From positions 469,854 to 533,853 of the forward strand of contig QAOA01000573.1 of the NCBI GenBank assembly GCA_003255065.1: a DNA stretch of 64,000 bases, in the 5' to 3' direction. Under the pieces are notes generated by a model. The model was not told the DNA's origin and did not search any database. It saw only the letters and a list, made by a program, of their open reading frames with translations. A program made the translations under genes and the position numbers. The DNA comes from Cercis canadensis (Eukaryota > Streptophyta > Magnoliopsida > Fabales > Fabaceae). How positions within the stretch are numbered: the first letter of the stretch is position 1; every line of letters begins with the position of its first letter. Shown here piece after piece: positions 1 to 11,076 of this stretch.

Positions 1-88
1 GAAAAAAACCCCTCCATTTCCTTTCCCTTCTCTTCTCTTCCCTTTCTTTTCTCTTCTCTCATTTCTTTTCCCCTCACTTCAAACTCCC
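1..88. repeat. MITE-like end (partial, cut by window edge)
   Basis: A pyrimidine-rich stretch ends in a segment (about 58-103) that closely matches the right end of the element at about 6765-7255: both read ctcatttcttttcccctca, then tcaaactc and caaa. Only one end is visible because the window starts inside the element. Family assignment is not possible from this piece alone. Confidence 0.45.
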
Positions 89-103
89 AAATAGACCCTT
101 AAT

Positions 104-1095
104 GATGTGATCTATCATACACGTAGAATTCTCCCAGTTTTTCCAAGTGCTTTTCATTTTTCTTTTATGTTCTCCCTTTGTTGGTAAGGCCCTCTCAATA
201 ATTGAATCAAGCCATCAAGTTTGAGTTACCCCAACGGAAATTTTCCTTCTCGCCCAACAGTTCCCAAATCAAAAGTAAATCCTTTCCGTCTCCGTTCAAT
301 AAAATCGATTACTTAATGCACTATCTGATTGGCTCTTGTGTCTTTAGTGGTTGTCTGGTGTGTCAAATTGAGCGGTTGGAATTCATATATAGCATGACTC
401 CAGAGTCACCAAATGCACCAAACCCAATCTTCCATTTTTCATGCCCATCAACTTTGTGTTTCCTTGAAGTTACCGACTGATTCTCGTGACATGTAATAGG
501 CTCAAGCTCTGTTGTCTCAACCATACATGTGGACTAATCTATCAAACTCAAGAACAATTTGTGGACAAGGACATTTTCAACACTCATGGCTTATAAAAGT
601 ACGCTTCATAAGTTTTTGGATCCAACCGTGCAAGACAAGAATGGTACAAAACTACACAAAGACTTCCACCTACACCCAATAAGTCAAATCAGTTTCTATT
701 TGAAGTGGATCTTACGTGCAACGAACCAAATGGACTCTGGTGGGTCACAAATTAAAAGGTGCTAATTCTAGACCATACAATAAACCTTTCTTCTTTAGCA
801 ACCCAAATTGACTTGGTAACCACTCAACAACATAAAAATTATGGCTCATGACAACCCTTGAAGCATCTGATGAAGCTTAAAGCTTAATTATGTGTTAGCT
901 TTTTCTAGTTTGTCAAAACTATAGGAGTCACAAATTCTCTCTTTGGGTTGAATTACTCAAATGACCTTTCTGGCATGATTGGAAAAAGACGGGGTAAAAT
1001 AAAACTACGAAGCTTCCGTAACGCAGTGGCATACATGTCCTTGTTCAAAAGCGTTCGTCCAAAGGAGATGTATGTGATTCATGCTGACCATTTGT
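104..1095. other. Intergenic, upstream of the B-box microProtein gene
   Basis: AT-rich sequence with no convincing gene. An open frame at 202-480 (92 codons) shows no recognisable domain and looks like chance. The last part must hold the promoter of the gene starting at 1179. Confidence 0.5.
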
Positions 1096-1102
1096 TATAA
1101 AA
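1096..1102 (+). promoter_or_regulatory. TATA box candidate of the B-box microProtein gene
   Basis: TATAAAA lies 83 bases before the ATG at 1179, a normal plant spacing for a TATA box plus a short 5' leader. No experimental start site is known to me here. Confidence 0.5.
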
Positions 1103-1178
1103 GGCTTTTATTCAACTACTAAGTTATAATACCATTTCTTCAAGAAACTACTAAGCTTACCACATAGAGCTTCTCAAA

Positions 1179-1562
1179 ATGTGCAAAGGTACAGAAGAGG
1201 GAAAGCACGGTAGCTTCTGCATGAGCTTCAGACCTGAAGAGGTTGCTTCACATGGCACAACCAGAGGCTCAGTGTCTTGCGAGCTGTGCGGGTTAAAGGC
1301 TTCATTATATTGCCAAGCTGATGATGCATATTTATGCAGAAAATGTGACAAATGGGTTCACAAAGCCAATTTCTTGGCCCTCAGGCACGTTAGGTGCTTT
1401 CTCTGCAAGACATGCCAAAACCTTACACAACGATATCTCATTGGAAACTCAGTAGAGGTTTTTCTCCCAACCATCTTAAGTTGGGCAGGAGGAAGCCTGC
1501 CTAACAACAGCACCAACAGAAAGTGTTCAAGAATGAAAACAAATCCTTTCTTGTTTCTTTGA
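1179..1562 (+). CDS. BBX31: Single B-box microProtein, BBX30/BBX31 (miP1) type
   Basis: An intronless 127-residue protein. Residues 34-79 form one B-box zinc finger (CELC, then CQADDAYLCRKCDKWVHKANF, an H70 and a CKTC pair). There is no second B-box and no CCT domain. The last five residues are PFLFL, matching the PF(V/L)FL end that Arabidopsis miP1a/miP1b (BBX31/BBX30) use to recruit TOPLESS co-repressors. In Arabidopsis these microProteins bind CONSTANS through the B-box, bridge it to TOPLESS and delay flowering, and they also act in light-dependent seedling growth. The start was chosen as the first ATG after the TATA box; the MCKG beginning resembles the family. The neighbour downstream, tail to tail, is a CONSTANS-like gene, the same pairing as At3g21890/At3g21880. 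Family call is strong; the exact choice between BBX30 and BBX31 rests on synteny. Confidence 0.9.
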   Translation: MCKGTEEGKHGSFCMSFRPEEVASHGTTRGSVSCELCGLKASLYCQADDAYLCRKCDKWVHKANFLALRHVRCFLCKTCQNLTQRYLIGNSVEVFLPTILSWAGGSLPNNSTNRKCSRMKTNPFLFL

Positions 1563-3832
1563 TTTCAGTTTTTCTTCTGTTATGTGTTTGGTTTCTTCGT
1601 TCTTAGTTACACTTAGTGAACATCATGTGAGGTATAACTATGTGGAATTGTTGAAAAATGGGAAAATGATAATGATTTTCTCAACATCCAGATGCAAAGC
1701 AGAAGTTGTTGAACATAACTAAATCCAGAAGTAAAGTAAGGATATTGAGGAAGGAAAGTGCATTTTTTTAAGATATGTCTGTTTTAGAAGATTAAACAGA
1801 TTCATATTTGAATACAACGGTGATTTCATTCACAACAATGCCAAAAAAGGGAAACACAATTCTAACTTCAGTTATTTATATAGTAGCAGATCTACTAAAA
1901 GAATGCATCTTACATATGCTTGCCACAGTAGTTACTCATAACATACTGCAGCAATTGTATGTATATCAGATTATATATTTACAAGACGACCAAAAGCAAC
2001 TGCTAGAGTTCCAAATCTCGTCTCACAAGCCTGGGTGATCTGGTCACAATTTGTGTCAGCCTTAACCCAGGGGAATAATCATCCAGAGACTTCATGGCAA
2101 CAGCCGCAGCTGGTTACCCTGAGTACATGGCAACATGAAACATCAACCAATAGATTAGAATTCTTACAATCCCATTTCTCTTATCCTTCTCTTTTCTGAA
2201 ATTTTTTTGGTTTAATTCCAAATAAGAGTATAAACCAATAAATATACATTTTTAAGTGTATCTGGTTTCATACATGATAGATGTTTATATGAAGAATGGG
2301 ACTCCTTGCTCCGGTTCTTGCCAACAACATAAAGTTTCTAAAGCTCAAATCAATTAGCTTCTTCTATACCCCATGGAAAGAAGCCGCCATGCTTCAGTAA
2401 TGTCGCCGACTGCTTTTAAAGACATTTATCTTCTTTAATCCATTATTTTAATTTGATCAAATGTCATATCTAACAGAAGTTCATTGTAAACAAACTGAAT
2501 CTATTGAACCCCAAAATGAAGGCCATACTTAGACATAATCATTATGTTGGGTTTAACATCAACAACTCAGCACAGTCAAGACAACAGCTTCTACATTCTC
2601 ATCTGACATTCTTCTATAGCCACTGAGAACTTTCATTGTGATAAAAATCAACTTTGCTTGATTTGTATCACTAGATGCTGTTATATATGCCAACCATGTC
2701 CTTTTTAACTCTTCTAAAACTCTAGATAGACAAGGGGAGAAAATATTGAAAGACCCTTCATAAACCTTCGTTCCAACAAAAGATTTTTTCTACGGGTAAA
2801 AGAATGGTTCCCTTGATATATCTGTCAGTGTAGTTTTTGAAAGAGCAATATGATGACTCCTTTTTCTTTAATCATATTTCCGACATAAGCAGTATATAGA
2901 CACCTTTGTTTCTCAAAATAAATGAGCACCAAAACAGACTCATAGACTACCATTGTAGGTTACTACTACATTGAAGATGTGTAAAACATGCAAACAGTCA
3001 TCAATATCTCCATTGTCGTAGAAGAAATTAAACTTTCCATGAAGGCAAAGAAGGAATCTTCGTACAATTATTGAAAGATAAAGTTACAAGTTCTCTGAAA
3101 AAAGTATGGAGCAATACTAAAAATAATGATAATTGAGGCAGTACATAGGTCCTCAAAGATGCTTACGGTGGCTCCAGTGTGCACAGATCAAATAACTGAA
3201 ATTGGCTTCCAGCTAGTCAGCAACAATAGTCTCTCAATCAACAGTTGACTATGCTCACTAATTTGATGAAAATGAGATAAATGAAGAATTGCCAAAAGAT
3301 GGTGTCTGCTGCCCTTGGGCCATGGCTTAAGTCCCGTGGAGCAAGGTGGTGTTTATTCAGGTCGTAGGGTTGATCCTGCCAGGGACAAACAACTGAAAGC
3401 AGAAAATGTATGGTTGGCTATAGTTGCTTCCCAAAGACCAGTTTCTTTTTCATGCTTTATGTCCCATGCCTGTTACCTCTGACACTTCCTACATATGGTT
3501 AAATGCGAGATTTTGGTATTAATGCAGCCCCTTCTGCAGTGATTTCAAATGCAACCCCCTCTCCATATCTTAGTTTTCATCTAAAGACTAAAGTCTGATT
3601 GAGTAACCTGTTAAAAGCTCTAAGAGATCTGTATCAATCATCTCAAGAAGTCAAGTTTTGAGTAACTATCTAGCTGCGTTAAAATTCCACCTCGCTTTCA
3701 TAAGATGAACAAATCTTCTGTATTAAAGTTGGGAAAGAAACAATGTATTTACAATGCCCAGTGACTATCTTACCAATCAGAAGACACAACCATATCTTGC
3801 AAGGTAAAAGGTAGTGATTGTGGATAATATGC
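1563..3832. other. Space between two convergent genes (3' flanks)
   Basis: The B-box gene ends at 1562 on the plus strand and the CONSTANS-like gene ends at 3833 on the minus strand, so both 3' UTRs must lie here. I see no further coding exon. The stretch around 3300-3410 is less AT-rich than its surroundings (ggcttaagtcccgtggag, gttgatcctgccaggg) and could be an untranslated exon or an old repeat; I cannot decide. Confidence 0.4.
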
Positions 3833-5944
3833 TTAGAAGTTCCTTGTCACCAGAGGATCATAATCATATGCTTCACCTGCTTTCACAAATCTACCTTTCA
3901 CACGTTTTCTGATATCAGCTCGGGCTTTGCGAGATGCATATCTTATTTGTTTACCAAACCTGCACATCAGAAATGTCCAAACTCATTAGGAGTCTCTACC
4001 TAGCCAAAAAAGAAAAAAGGCTCTCCATGATTTTATAATAAGTACTAAGTAGAAGACACGAGATCTAAGCAGCTGATAAGATGATCTTTCAAATAGTTGA
4101 CAGATTAAAGAACAAGAACATATTCTGGTAGAGTTGCATAATGTAATATAAGTTGCATGTTGAGAAGATGCTTCACAATTTTTGGAAGTTTCTAAAATAA
4201 ACTCGCAGAGTTTAAAATAGTTCAGGATCTCCCACACTTTAGGTTATTAGGAAAAGTTGCTTGTTCAGGAGGATGATCGAGATGTCAAAGGTGTGTTAAC
4301 ATATAGTTTCACCTATTTCTGTTTTCTGCTTGTATCACGAGCACAGACCACAGATAAAATAAATATATGCATTTATAATCTACACAGCGGGAAGGGAAAA
4401 CAAATATTCTAGGCACTTCTAGTAACTCTTCAATCTACGTGTTTGCTTTCATGTCAATGTAAATCAGCATCTGTGTTAAGAATTGCATAGATTACACAAA
4501 GAATTAAAGGCATGTACGTTCGAGTTTTCTTTTTCTCATTGTATCTCATTTTAGCTTTGTCCCTCGCTTGTGGGCATGTAGGCTCCAAATTTGATTCCCA
4601 CGGGGTATCACCTGTCAGAAATACAGGTGATAAACCACAATCTTGATAATCAGTAGCACTACTTTCACCAGTGATGTTGGATAATGAAAGTGATATGCCT
4701 GAATGAACTTGACCCTGAGGAAATCCCAGATTGATGTTTCTGTTGCAGCTAGGATTCATGAGTACACAATTTGCATTGCCATTGATGGCCTGCATCACAC
4801 TAGCTGACCCACCAGCCCTGGATGACTGAAAAGGCACACATTCTTGTTGGACTGGTGATGATGCCTAAAAGAATCAAATGGTTGACAATTAATTCCGTGC
4901 ACCTCAAGTAAACTTTGTATAGATAAGGGGTTCTAAAGATTAGAGTAATAAAGGAATATAAATTGTAAGATAACCTCCATGGCATTCTCAGGAAGAACAT
5001 TAGATTCCGTAACTGATATGTTCTTTTCCATTAAGAGACAGTCCATTCCTCCATCCTCAAGCTGGTATCTGGTGGCACCTTGAGAACAGCCGAATATTTC
5101 ATCACTACTTTCAAAATTTAATTGAACATCATCCATGTTGAGACCTTCACAAAGACCATCACCATCTTGAATTCCAAGATCCTTGAAATTAGGACATCCC
5201 TGCATCTTATGAGATAAAAATAGGGGGAAAAAAGAAATTGGATGAGCTTTGGTTAAGAAGGATAAAAGGATATATCTCTTTAGGAGGATCCATAAAACAT
5301 GTGAAGAATGTTACAATCATCTAAACAAAAACAAAACCAATGGAAGGTAATACCTTTGGCAAGCTTGATTCTTGAGGAAATAATAATGGTTGATCTCTGC
5401 AGTACGGCATGTAACTTGGATTTGGTGGAATTAAAGGAGATTGCCCCATCCAAGGTTCATATTTAGCAGATGGTTCTATATCATTCAACTTGCCAGTCAC
5501 CAAGCCAAAAGAGCCATCATTATCCGGTTCCTCCAAACACTTAGTAGAGAAGCTGTCATTTTTAGGCAATGTATTAACTGATCCCCAAACATTATCAAAA
5601 CCACCCAAAGAAGTAGTATCAAGGACAGAAGACCATATCCCAGACAATTCAGACAAAGAGGGACAACCCGTATAACAAGTCAATGCCTGGCGCCGGTGTC
5701 CCAATACGGAACAGGCATTTCGATTCCAGTCACAACCTTGACACAGAGACATTTTATCATCCATGCAGCGGACAATTGCAGGCTGAAAATTGCACTTATC
5801 ACACAGGAGTGAACGGGGATGCCTGCGTGACAAAGAATTGGCAGAATGTACACAGCCATCGCAATGCAAGCAGAGACGGGCAGAATCCGATTTGCAGTAA
5901 ACCACAGCTCTTACCACACCACAAAACTCGCATAGAGGTTCCAT
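3833..5944 (-). CDS. COL12: CONSTANS-like transcription factor, two B-boxes and CCT domain (COL9-12 group)
   Basis: Four exons, read on the minus strand: 5944-5354, 5199-4975 (or from 5205, an acceptor six bases earlier), 4864-4518, 3959-3833; together 429 residues. Residues 5-43 form B-box 1 (CEFC...CKSD...[12 protein letters not shown]...RRH). B-box 2 follows (CDKC...CMDD...CQGCDWN). Next comes the [16 protein letters not shown] stretch typical of the COL9-12 group. The C-terminal CCT domain (about residues 375-417) is split by the last intron inside [30 protein letters not shown], and the protein ends shortly after GEAYDYDP. Such proteins are nuclear regulators of flowering time; the CCT domain contacts NF-Y subunits and DNA. 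The ATG at 5944 is chosen because the frame further up has only GTG. The COL12 symbol relies on synteny with At3g21880; COL9, COL10 or COL11 are alternatives. Confidence 0.88.
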
Positions 5945-6153
5945 GCTCTTGTAAGTCACTGATTATTCAGCCTAACTAAAATAACTTTAACATAGCTCAT
6001 GGCGGGAATTCAGGTTTATTATTCTAATCCTCCAACCAGGGAGCCCCCAACCATTCACCATTTCAATCAACCAAAGAAATCAAAGCATCATCATCATAAA
6101 ATAACAAAACACAAACACACACAACCAAGCTGTCCTAGGTTTCCTGAGTGTGT

Positions 6154-6163
6154 GCCACGTGGC
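6154..6163. promoter_or_regulatory. Palindromic G-box upstream of the COL gene
   Basis: GCCACGTGGC, a perfect palindrome with the CACGTG core, about 210 bases upstream of the COL start codon. G-boxes bind bZIP and bHLH factors such as HY5 and PIFs. Binding is not shown by the sequence. Confidence 0.5.
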
Positions 6164-6407
6164 AAAATGTAAGCTTTCAAAATGTGAGCTTTAATATTCC
6201 GTATGATCAGCTTAATGCCTATTTACTCGGACACTGGAACTGGTGTCCATGAGTAAGTCTGTAAGATAAATTTGCTAAGAATTTGGGTCACGAGCAAGAT
6301 AACAGGTTCGGGCCGTTGGGCGAGATAAGTGCAAGCAAATTTCCACGTTTCATCTAGAATTAGATTAAACGCACGCGGGTTCCAACTTTGTGGTTTAAGA
6401 CGCTGTA

Positions 6408-6413
6408 CACGTG
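6408..6413. promoter_or_regulatory. Second G-box core upstream of the COL gene
   Basis: CACGTG within gtacacgtgtca, about 465 bases upstream of the COL ATG. Two CACGTG cores in about 260 bases of an otherwise AT-rich flank are more than expected by chance. Confidence 0.4.
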
Positions 6414-6764
6414 TCATTGTTTATGCTGACTTGGCGGCCTAATGTTTTCGTTTCCAATTGTTTTCATTTGGTACTACGGAAAGAGTAGAAATGGAATATT
6501 TTATCTGATATGTGGTAGTATGAGAATTGTTAATGTGAAAATATTTAATTTTAATTTTTTATTTCTAATAATTAAGATTAATTATTTTTTATGTTAATAA
6601 TTATTATATTATTACATCAAAGAGATATTACATACCTCTTAATATGATAGAATCATCCTCATTTTATACTACAAAGTACAAAATTCAACTTATAAATAGC
6701 AAAAAAATTGTGTTAAGGTCAAAAATTTTGGTGGTTTGCTGCCTTTATTCTTTTTTTTTTTTTT

Positions 6765-7257
6765 GGGTTTGTTTAAGAGTTATTTTGGAGGGGAAATGAA
6801 AGGAGATGATAGAAATAAAGCTCTCATCTCCCTTGTTTGAAAGATTTATCTTAAANAAAAAAAAAAAAAAAAAAGGAGACTAGTGGGAAAGTTACAAATC
6901 TCACAATCCTTTTTTAATTTATTTTCGTGTTCCTCCAAATTGAGGGATTTGGAGAGAAAATACATTAAAATAATTATTATACCCATTTTTTTTTTAAATT
7001 CCTCACCCATATCTCACATAAATAAGTGTATTATATTATTTAATTTTATATTAAAGTTGTCTATTTTAATAATAAAGAGTAAACTAGTAAAAATATTTTA
7101 CAATAAGATTTTTCTTTTCCTTTCTTCTCTTTTTGCTCATTTTAATCATTCAAATAAAAGAGAGGAAAACTCATCCATTTTCTTCCCTTCCTTTTCCTCT
7201 CTTTCCTCTCATCTCATTTCTTTTCCCCTCATTTCAAACTCTCAAACAAAACCTTTG
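6765..7257. mobile_element. MITE-like element with degenerate terminal inverted repeats
   Basis: The left end (about 6770-6830, tttgtttaagag, then ggaggggaaatgaaagg) is roughly the reverse complement of the right end (about 7160-7255, ccctcatttcaaactctcaa and caaaac). The interior is AT-rich, has an A-run with an N at 6856, and codes nothing convincing. The right end matches the sequence at the left edge of the window, so this is a repeated family. No clean target duplication was found. Confidence 0.5.
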
Positions 7258-7725
7258 AGTTCATTGGCCTTCCAATATCTTATTGAAGACACTCTCGTAC
7301 GGAAATTTAACATCTTGTTGGATAACATACGGGGAAATAAAATCTCATAAAATTTATATTGGTGATGAATTTGTCTTCATTTGTTTTACTTCAATCAAAT
7401 TATTCCTCTTATTTTTAAATGATAATTTGGTAAGTTTTCTCATTCTCTATCACATACTTTCCATTGTGAAAGGGTTAAATCTAACAAATACATGACCTAA
7501 ACCCATATCGGATAATTTTTTGTTTGGTAACTTTGGTCACCTCAAGTTAAAATTACTACAAATTTATTGAACTATTCCATATTTCAAATTAAACCTATGT
7601 CTCACTATTGCTTAAATTTAATCATATCACCCATGTGAATGTGGACGAAAAATACATGAAATTATGAGAAATTTTATTAGAAACAAGACATAGCAAACAC
7701 AAAATTCCCAATCTCATACCAAACC

Positions 7726-7942
7726 TCAATAACGAGGTATATCAGGAACCGGAAATGGTGTTGCTGGAATTTTCTCCTCGTCTAGATCAAAGTAAGGCTT
7801 TGTTGGTAGTGACACATGAAGCACGAGCAGAATTCGACTCACGAGCCAAGCCCGAATTGATGGGCTCATTTATCTCTCTGGCTCCATGAACACTAGCAAC
7901 GAGAAGTGTGATCAGGACGAAAACGACGAAGCCCTTCCTCAT
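7726..7942 (-). CDS. Small secreted protein, unrecognised, possible frameshift
   Basis: From the ATG at 7942 the frame gives a clear signal peptide (MRKGFVVFVLITLLVASVHG, ending in a likely cleavage after VHG or HGA) and then a short polar mature part; this frame stops at 7787 after 51 residues. Just before the stop, a shift into another frame opens a further coding-like stretch down to a TGA at 7726 (KPYFDLDEEK, then TPFPVPDIPRY), acidic and proline-rich. Either the gene carries a frameshift near 7820, or a tiny intron or a base error is present, or the second stretch is chance. I do not recognise the family. Reading upstream of the ATG is open but lacks a start codon. Confidence 0.45.
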
Positions 7943-8291
7943 TGCTTTACCTCTATCACGCTTTGCTGGTTGATCGAATTGCAATAAACAATAGGAGATC
8001 GAATCGAAGTTCTTAATTATATAGAGGAAGGAAATTCTTATGAATTTTATTTTAGAGAAAGAACTGTTTCTATTTGACAAGTATACGAATCGTAAGCAAT
8101 AATGGTTTTTTTTGGTTTTTGGTTTTGATAAACATAAATGTTTTCTCCCCTATTTGGTGAGTGCAGTGCATGTGATTTGTCATTGAATGCGAGGATTGAT
8201 TTCTCATAAACTCCATTAATTCATTTTAAATAGATCGAGTTTCAATTTTAGGACCTTAATGATGAAATAGTTAGTGCTCATTAACTATATT

Positions 8292-8491
8292 AGGAGTGTC
8301 TTATTATTTACCAATAAGTGTGTAGATCATTTGGTAAGAAGGTGTTCTAGCTTAACTAAGGGTCTCAAATTCGAGCCTTTGAATATGCCAGCTACATCAG
8401 TTGGGAGAGCTTTGCCGTCAAACTGGATTAGTCGGGCGAAGCCCGGACACTGGTGAGAAACAAAAAAAAAAAAAAAAGGAGTGTCTTATTA
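8292..8491 (+). mobile_element. tRNA-derived SINE with perfect 15-bp target duplication
   Basis: The body is 8307-8476 and ends in an A-tail of 15 or more. It contains pol III promoter-like boxes: TGGTAAGAAGG (A-box like) and ggtctcaaattcgagcc (B-box like). It is flanked by exact direct repeats AGGAGTGTCTTATTA at 8292-8306 and 8477-8491. Body, A-tail and target duplication together make this a clear SINE insertion. Confidence 0.85.
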
Positions 8492-8999
8492 GGACTCTAT
8501 TTGAACATCTTAAATTATATACTTTTGTGAACCAAAAGAATATATACTTTTCATATAATGTTTTGCACCAATAGTTTAACATAAAAAAATAATATATTTA
8601 TTTAGCATTTATAATAAAAAATGAATCGTATTAATAGCAATGTTTTTTTTAACAAAAAGGAAATGTCACCCTTTGTGTAGTGGTGAGATTCTCACACCCT
8701 CTTCCTTTTTTCTTTTTTTTTATCAGAAAAGGACAGGCTAAATTTTATGCCTACTTGAAATGCATTGCTAAAATTATTAGATGGCATTTTGTACATGAGT
8801 TTCGAATTAGTTTTTTTATAATTCATAATTATTATTTATTAGTTTTAAATCTCAAATAATATTTTTTATAATCCTCTAATTCATATGAAATTCAATTTTT
8901 TTATTGATATGGAAATTACTTTTTATCCATAATTATGAAATTTCTCGATATTGTCATATGAAGACTTATCTTTCCTCTTGTCCAACCTTTGTGTTTTTA
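8492..8999. other. AT-rich intergenic stretch
   Basis: Between the SINE and the Mutator-like element. No gene or clear repeat boundary is seen. A run near 8640-8730 has poly-T and poly-A stretches only. Confidence 0.4.
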
Positions 9000-10059
9000 G
9001 CATTTCTGAGACTAAAATATTGTTTTGGTTATTGACTTTTGTGCATGTTTTCAATTTAGTCCCTAAATATAAGGTGTTCTCAAAAAGGTTCATCACTTAT
9101 AATTTTCGCTTCATTTAAATCATTCTGTCAGGATGTCGTTTAGCACACTAACAAAAGTGCTTATATGTCCAGTTAAAAGATGACATAATAACTTAAAATG
9201 CCAACTAAGATGAGTAAAATATTGTTTTGGTCCCAAACTTTTGTGCACGTTCTTAGTTTAGTCCCTGAGTACAAAATATTTTCAAAAAGGTTTTCACATA
9301 TCATTTTTACTTCATTTAAATCCTTCCGCCAGGATACCGCTTAGCACACTAATTAACAAAAGTGCTTATGTGTCTAGTTAAAATATGACATGACAACTTA
9401 AAATGTCAACTAAGACCCTAAATAACCCAACCACATCAAACAACAACGTTAAATATTAGTTTGTCTTGATCTGGGTGGTGTTTGCTTTTCATGTCATGTA
9501 AATTTTTTTTTTTCTACTGATGTATTTGTATGTTAGGAAAGTTTGGATTATGACTTTCATGTCATGTCATGTAATTTTTTTTTTTGTTATTGATGTAATG
9601 TAACATTTGTCTATAATGAAAATGGATCATATGTGTAAGTTTGGATTATGACTTTCATGTCATATAATTTTATTTTATTTTTTGCTACTGATCTAATGTA
9701 GCATTTGTTTGTTAAGGAAATGAATCATATGAGTAAGTTTAAATCATGACTTTCATGTCATGTAATTTTCTTTTTGCTACTCTAACAGGTATAGTTACAG
9801 ATAATTTACTCTAACTAAGTCAAGTTAAATTTAACTCTTCTTCAGTTTGTAATCAAACCCCCAAAAATTTGTAATTGTTCAAAATACTTCTTTCGTTACT
9901 AATATGTCAAAATAGATTATAGAAGCCTTCAAATGATCATAAGCATATGATTTCTTTCGTAACTCAAATTTGATTTAGGGGGTTCATATTAAATTGTAGA
10001 AGACTTAATTTAATTTGATTTAGAGATAATGGTTGCCTAATTAGTTAAAGAGAAATTTT

Positions 10060-10385
10060 TGGTGAACTATGTGCATAAACATGAATCGTGCATATAGGCC
10101 GATAATTGTAGAATTAATAGATTAAGCATTTCATGAGAAAATGCCTCTCCAAAACTAGATAGTTATGTTACAATTTAGAGCCATTAAGTGGTATATAATA
10201 TAACTTGTTTCTTCAATCAACAGTGAACTATATGTGCATAATCATGAATCGTGCATATAGGCCAACAAATGTAAAATTAATAAACTAAGCATTTCATGAG
10301 AAACTGGCTCTCCAAAATTCGATAGTATGTTAAATTTTAGAGACGTTGAATGGTATAAAATATAACAAATGCGTCTCCAATACAC
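10060..10385. repeat. Two-copy direct repeat inside the Mutator-like element
   Basis: The motif aatcgtgcatatagg plus about 100 following bases (aagcatttcatgagaaa, ctctccaaaa, ttagag) occurs at about 10063-10200 and again at about 10222-10365, with roughly 85 to 90 percent identity by eye. A local tandem duplication within the element. Confidence 0.6.
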
Positions 10386-11005
10386 AGCGATACTTTAGTG
10401 AAACAGTAATTGTTAATTCTGAAATGAAGTACGACTTTGTTGTATCCATTATTTTTACTTGTACCTGAACTATTTTGACGGTGTGAATGTGAGATTAAAA
10501 TCCCCTATTCGAAACACCAGGAGTTATTCTTCAAGCCATATAATAATTGAGTTTATTTTGATCTATTATCAGTGTAAAATTCTATACAATATTATCAAAA
10601 CGGTAAATAATTTTAACAGTTTTTTATATATGTCGCAACACACAATTGAGTGATAGTGTGTAAAAGATACACTATCAGTGGATCAAAATATTTAAGTGAA
10701 AGATCACAAAATTTGTGTGTACTAAAATCAAAATCACTTCCATTTCATTGGGTGTTTCTTCGAGGGTTTGGAAGATGTTAAGGTCTAAAATAACTTCAGT
10801 TTTTTTCCTTTTGAATTAAAAATGTTCTAATAACATGGCTTACTTGTTGGCTAATTAATGCACAAGAGGAAAGTAAAGAGTTAAAAGATTAAAATAAAAT
10901 GAACTTAATCTTCATTACTGAAAGTTGTATCAGAAAGTTGTTGCCTCTTTTGTTTGGTAAGGAAAAGTAGTTGCCTTTGGATGGGAATATGATACCCCAA
11001 CTTTG

Positions 11006-11013
11006 TATAAATA
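11006..11013 (+). promoter_or_regulatory. TATA box candidate of the captured gene
   Basis: TATAAATA lies 71 bases before the ATG at 11077 of the broken small gene, inside the Mutator-like element. It suggests that the promoter came along with the gene fragment. Confidence 0.4.
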
Positions 11014-11076
11014 AGGGATTGGATCTCTATTTTCCACCAAAGTTAGCCAGTGAAACAAACGGAAGCATTGAACCCA

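Noticed and set aside
202-480. Open frame of 92 codons on the plus strand
   Set aside because: No start context, no domain and AT-rich chance-like composition; no splice partners found.
6883-7350. Open frame of 155 codons on the plus strand
   Set aside because: Lies across the MITE-like element, very rich in Phe, Ser, Leu and Ile as expected of AT-rich non-coding DNA; no domain.
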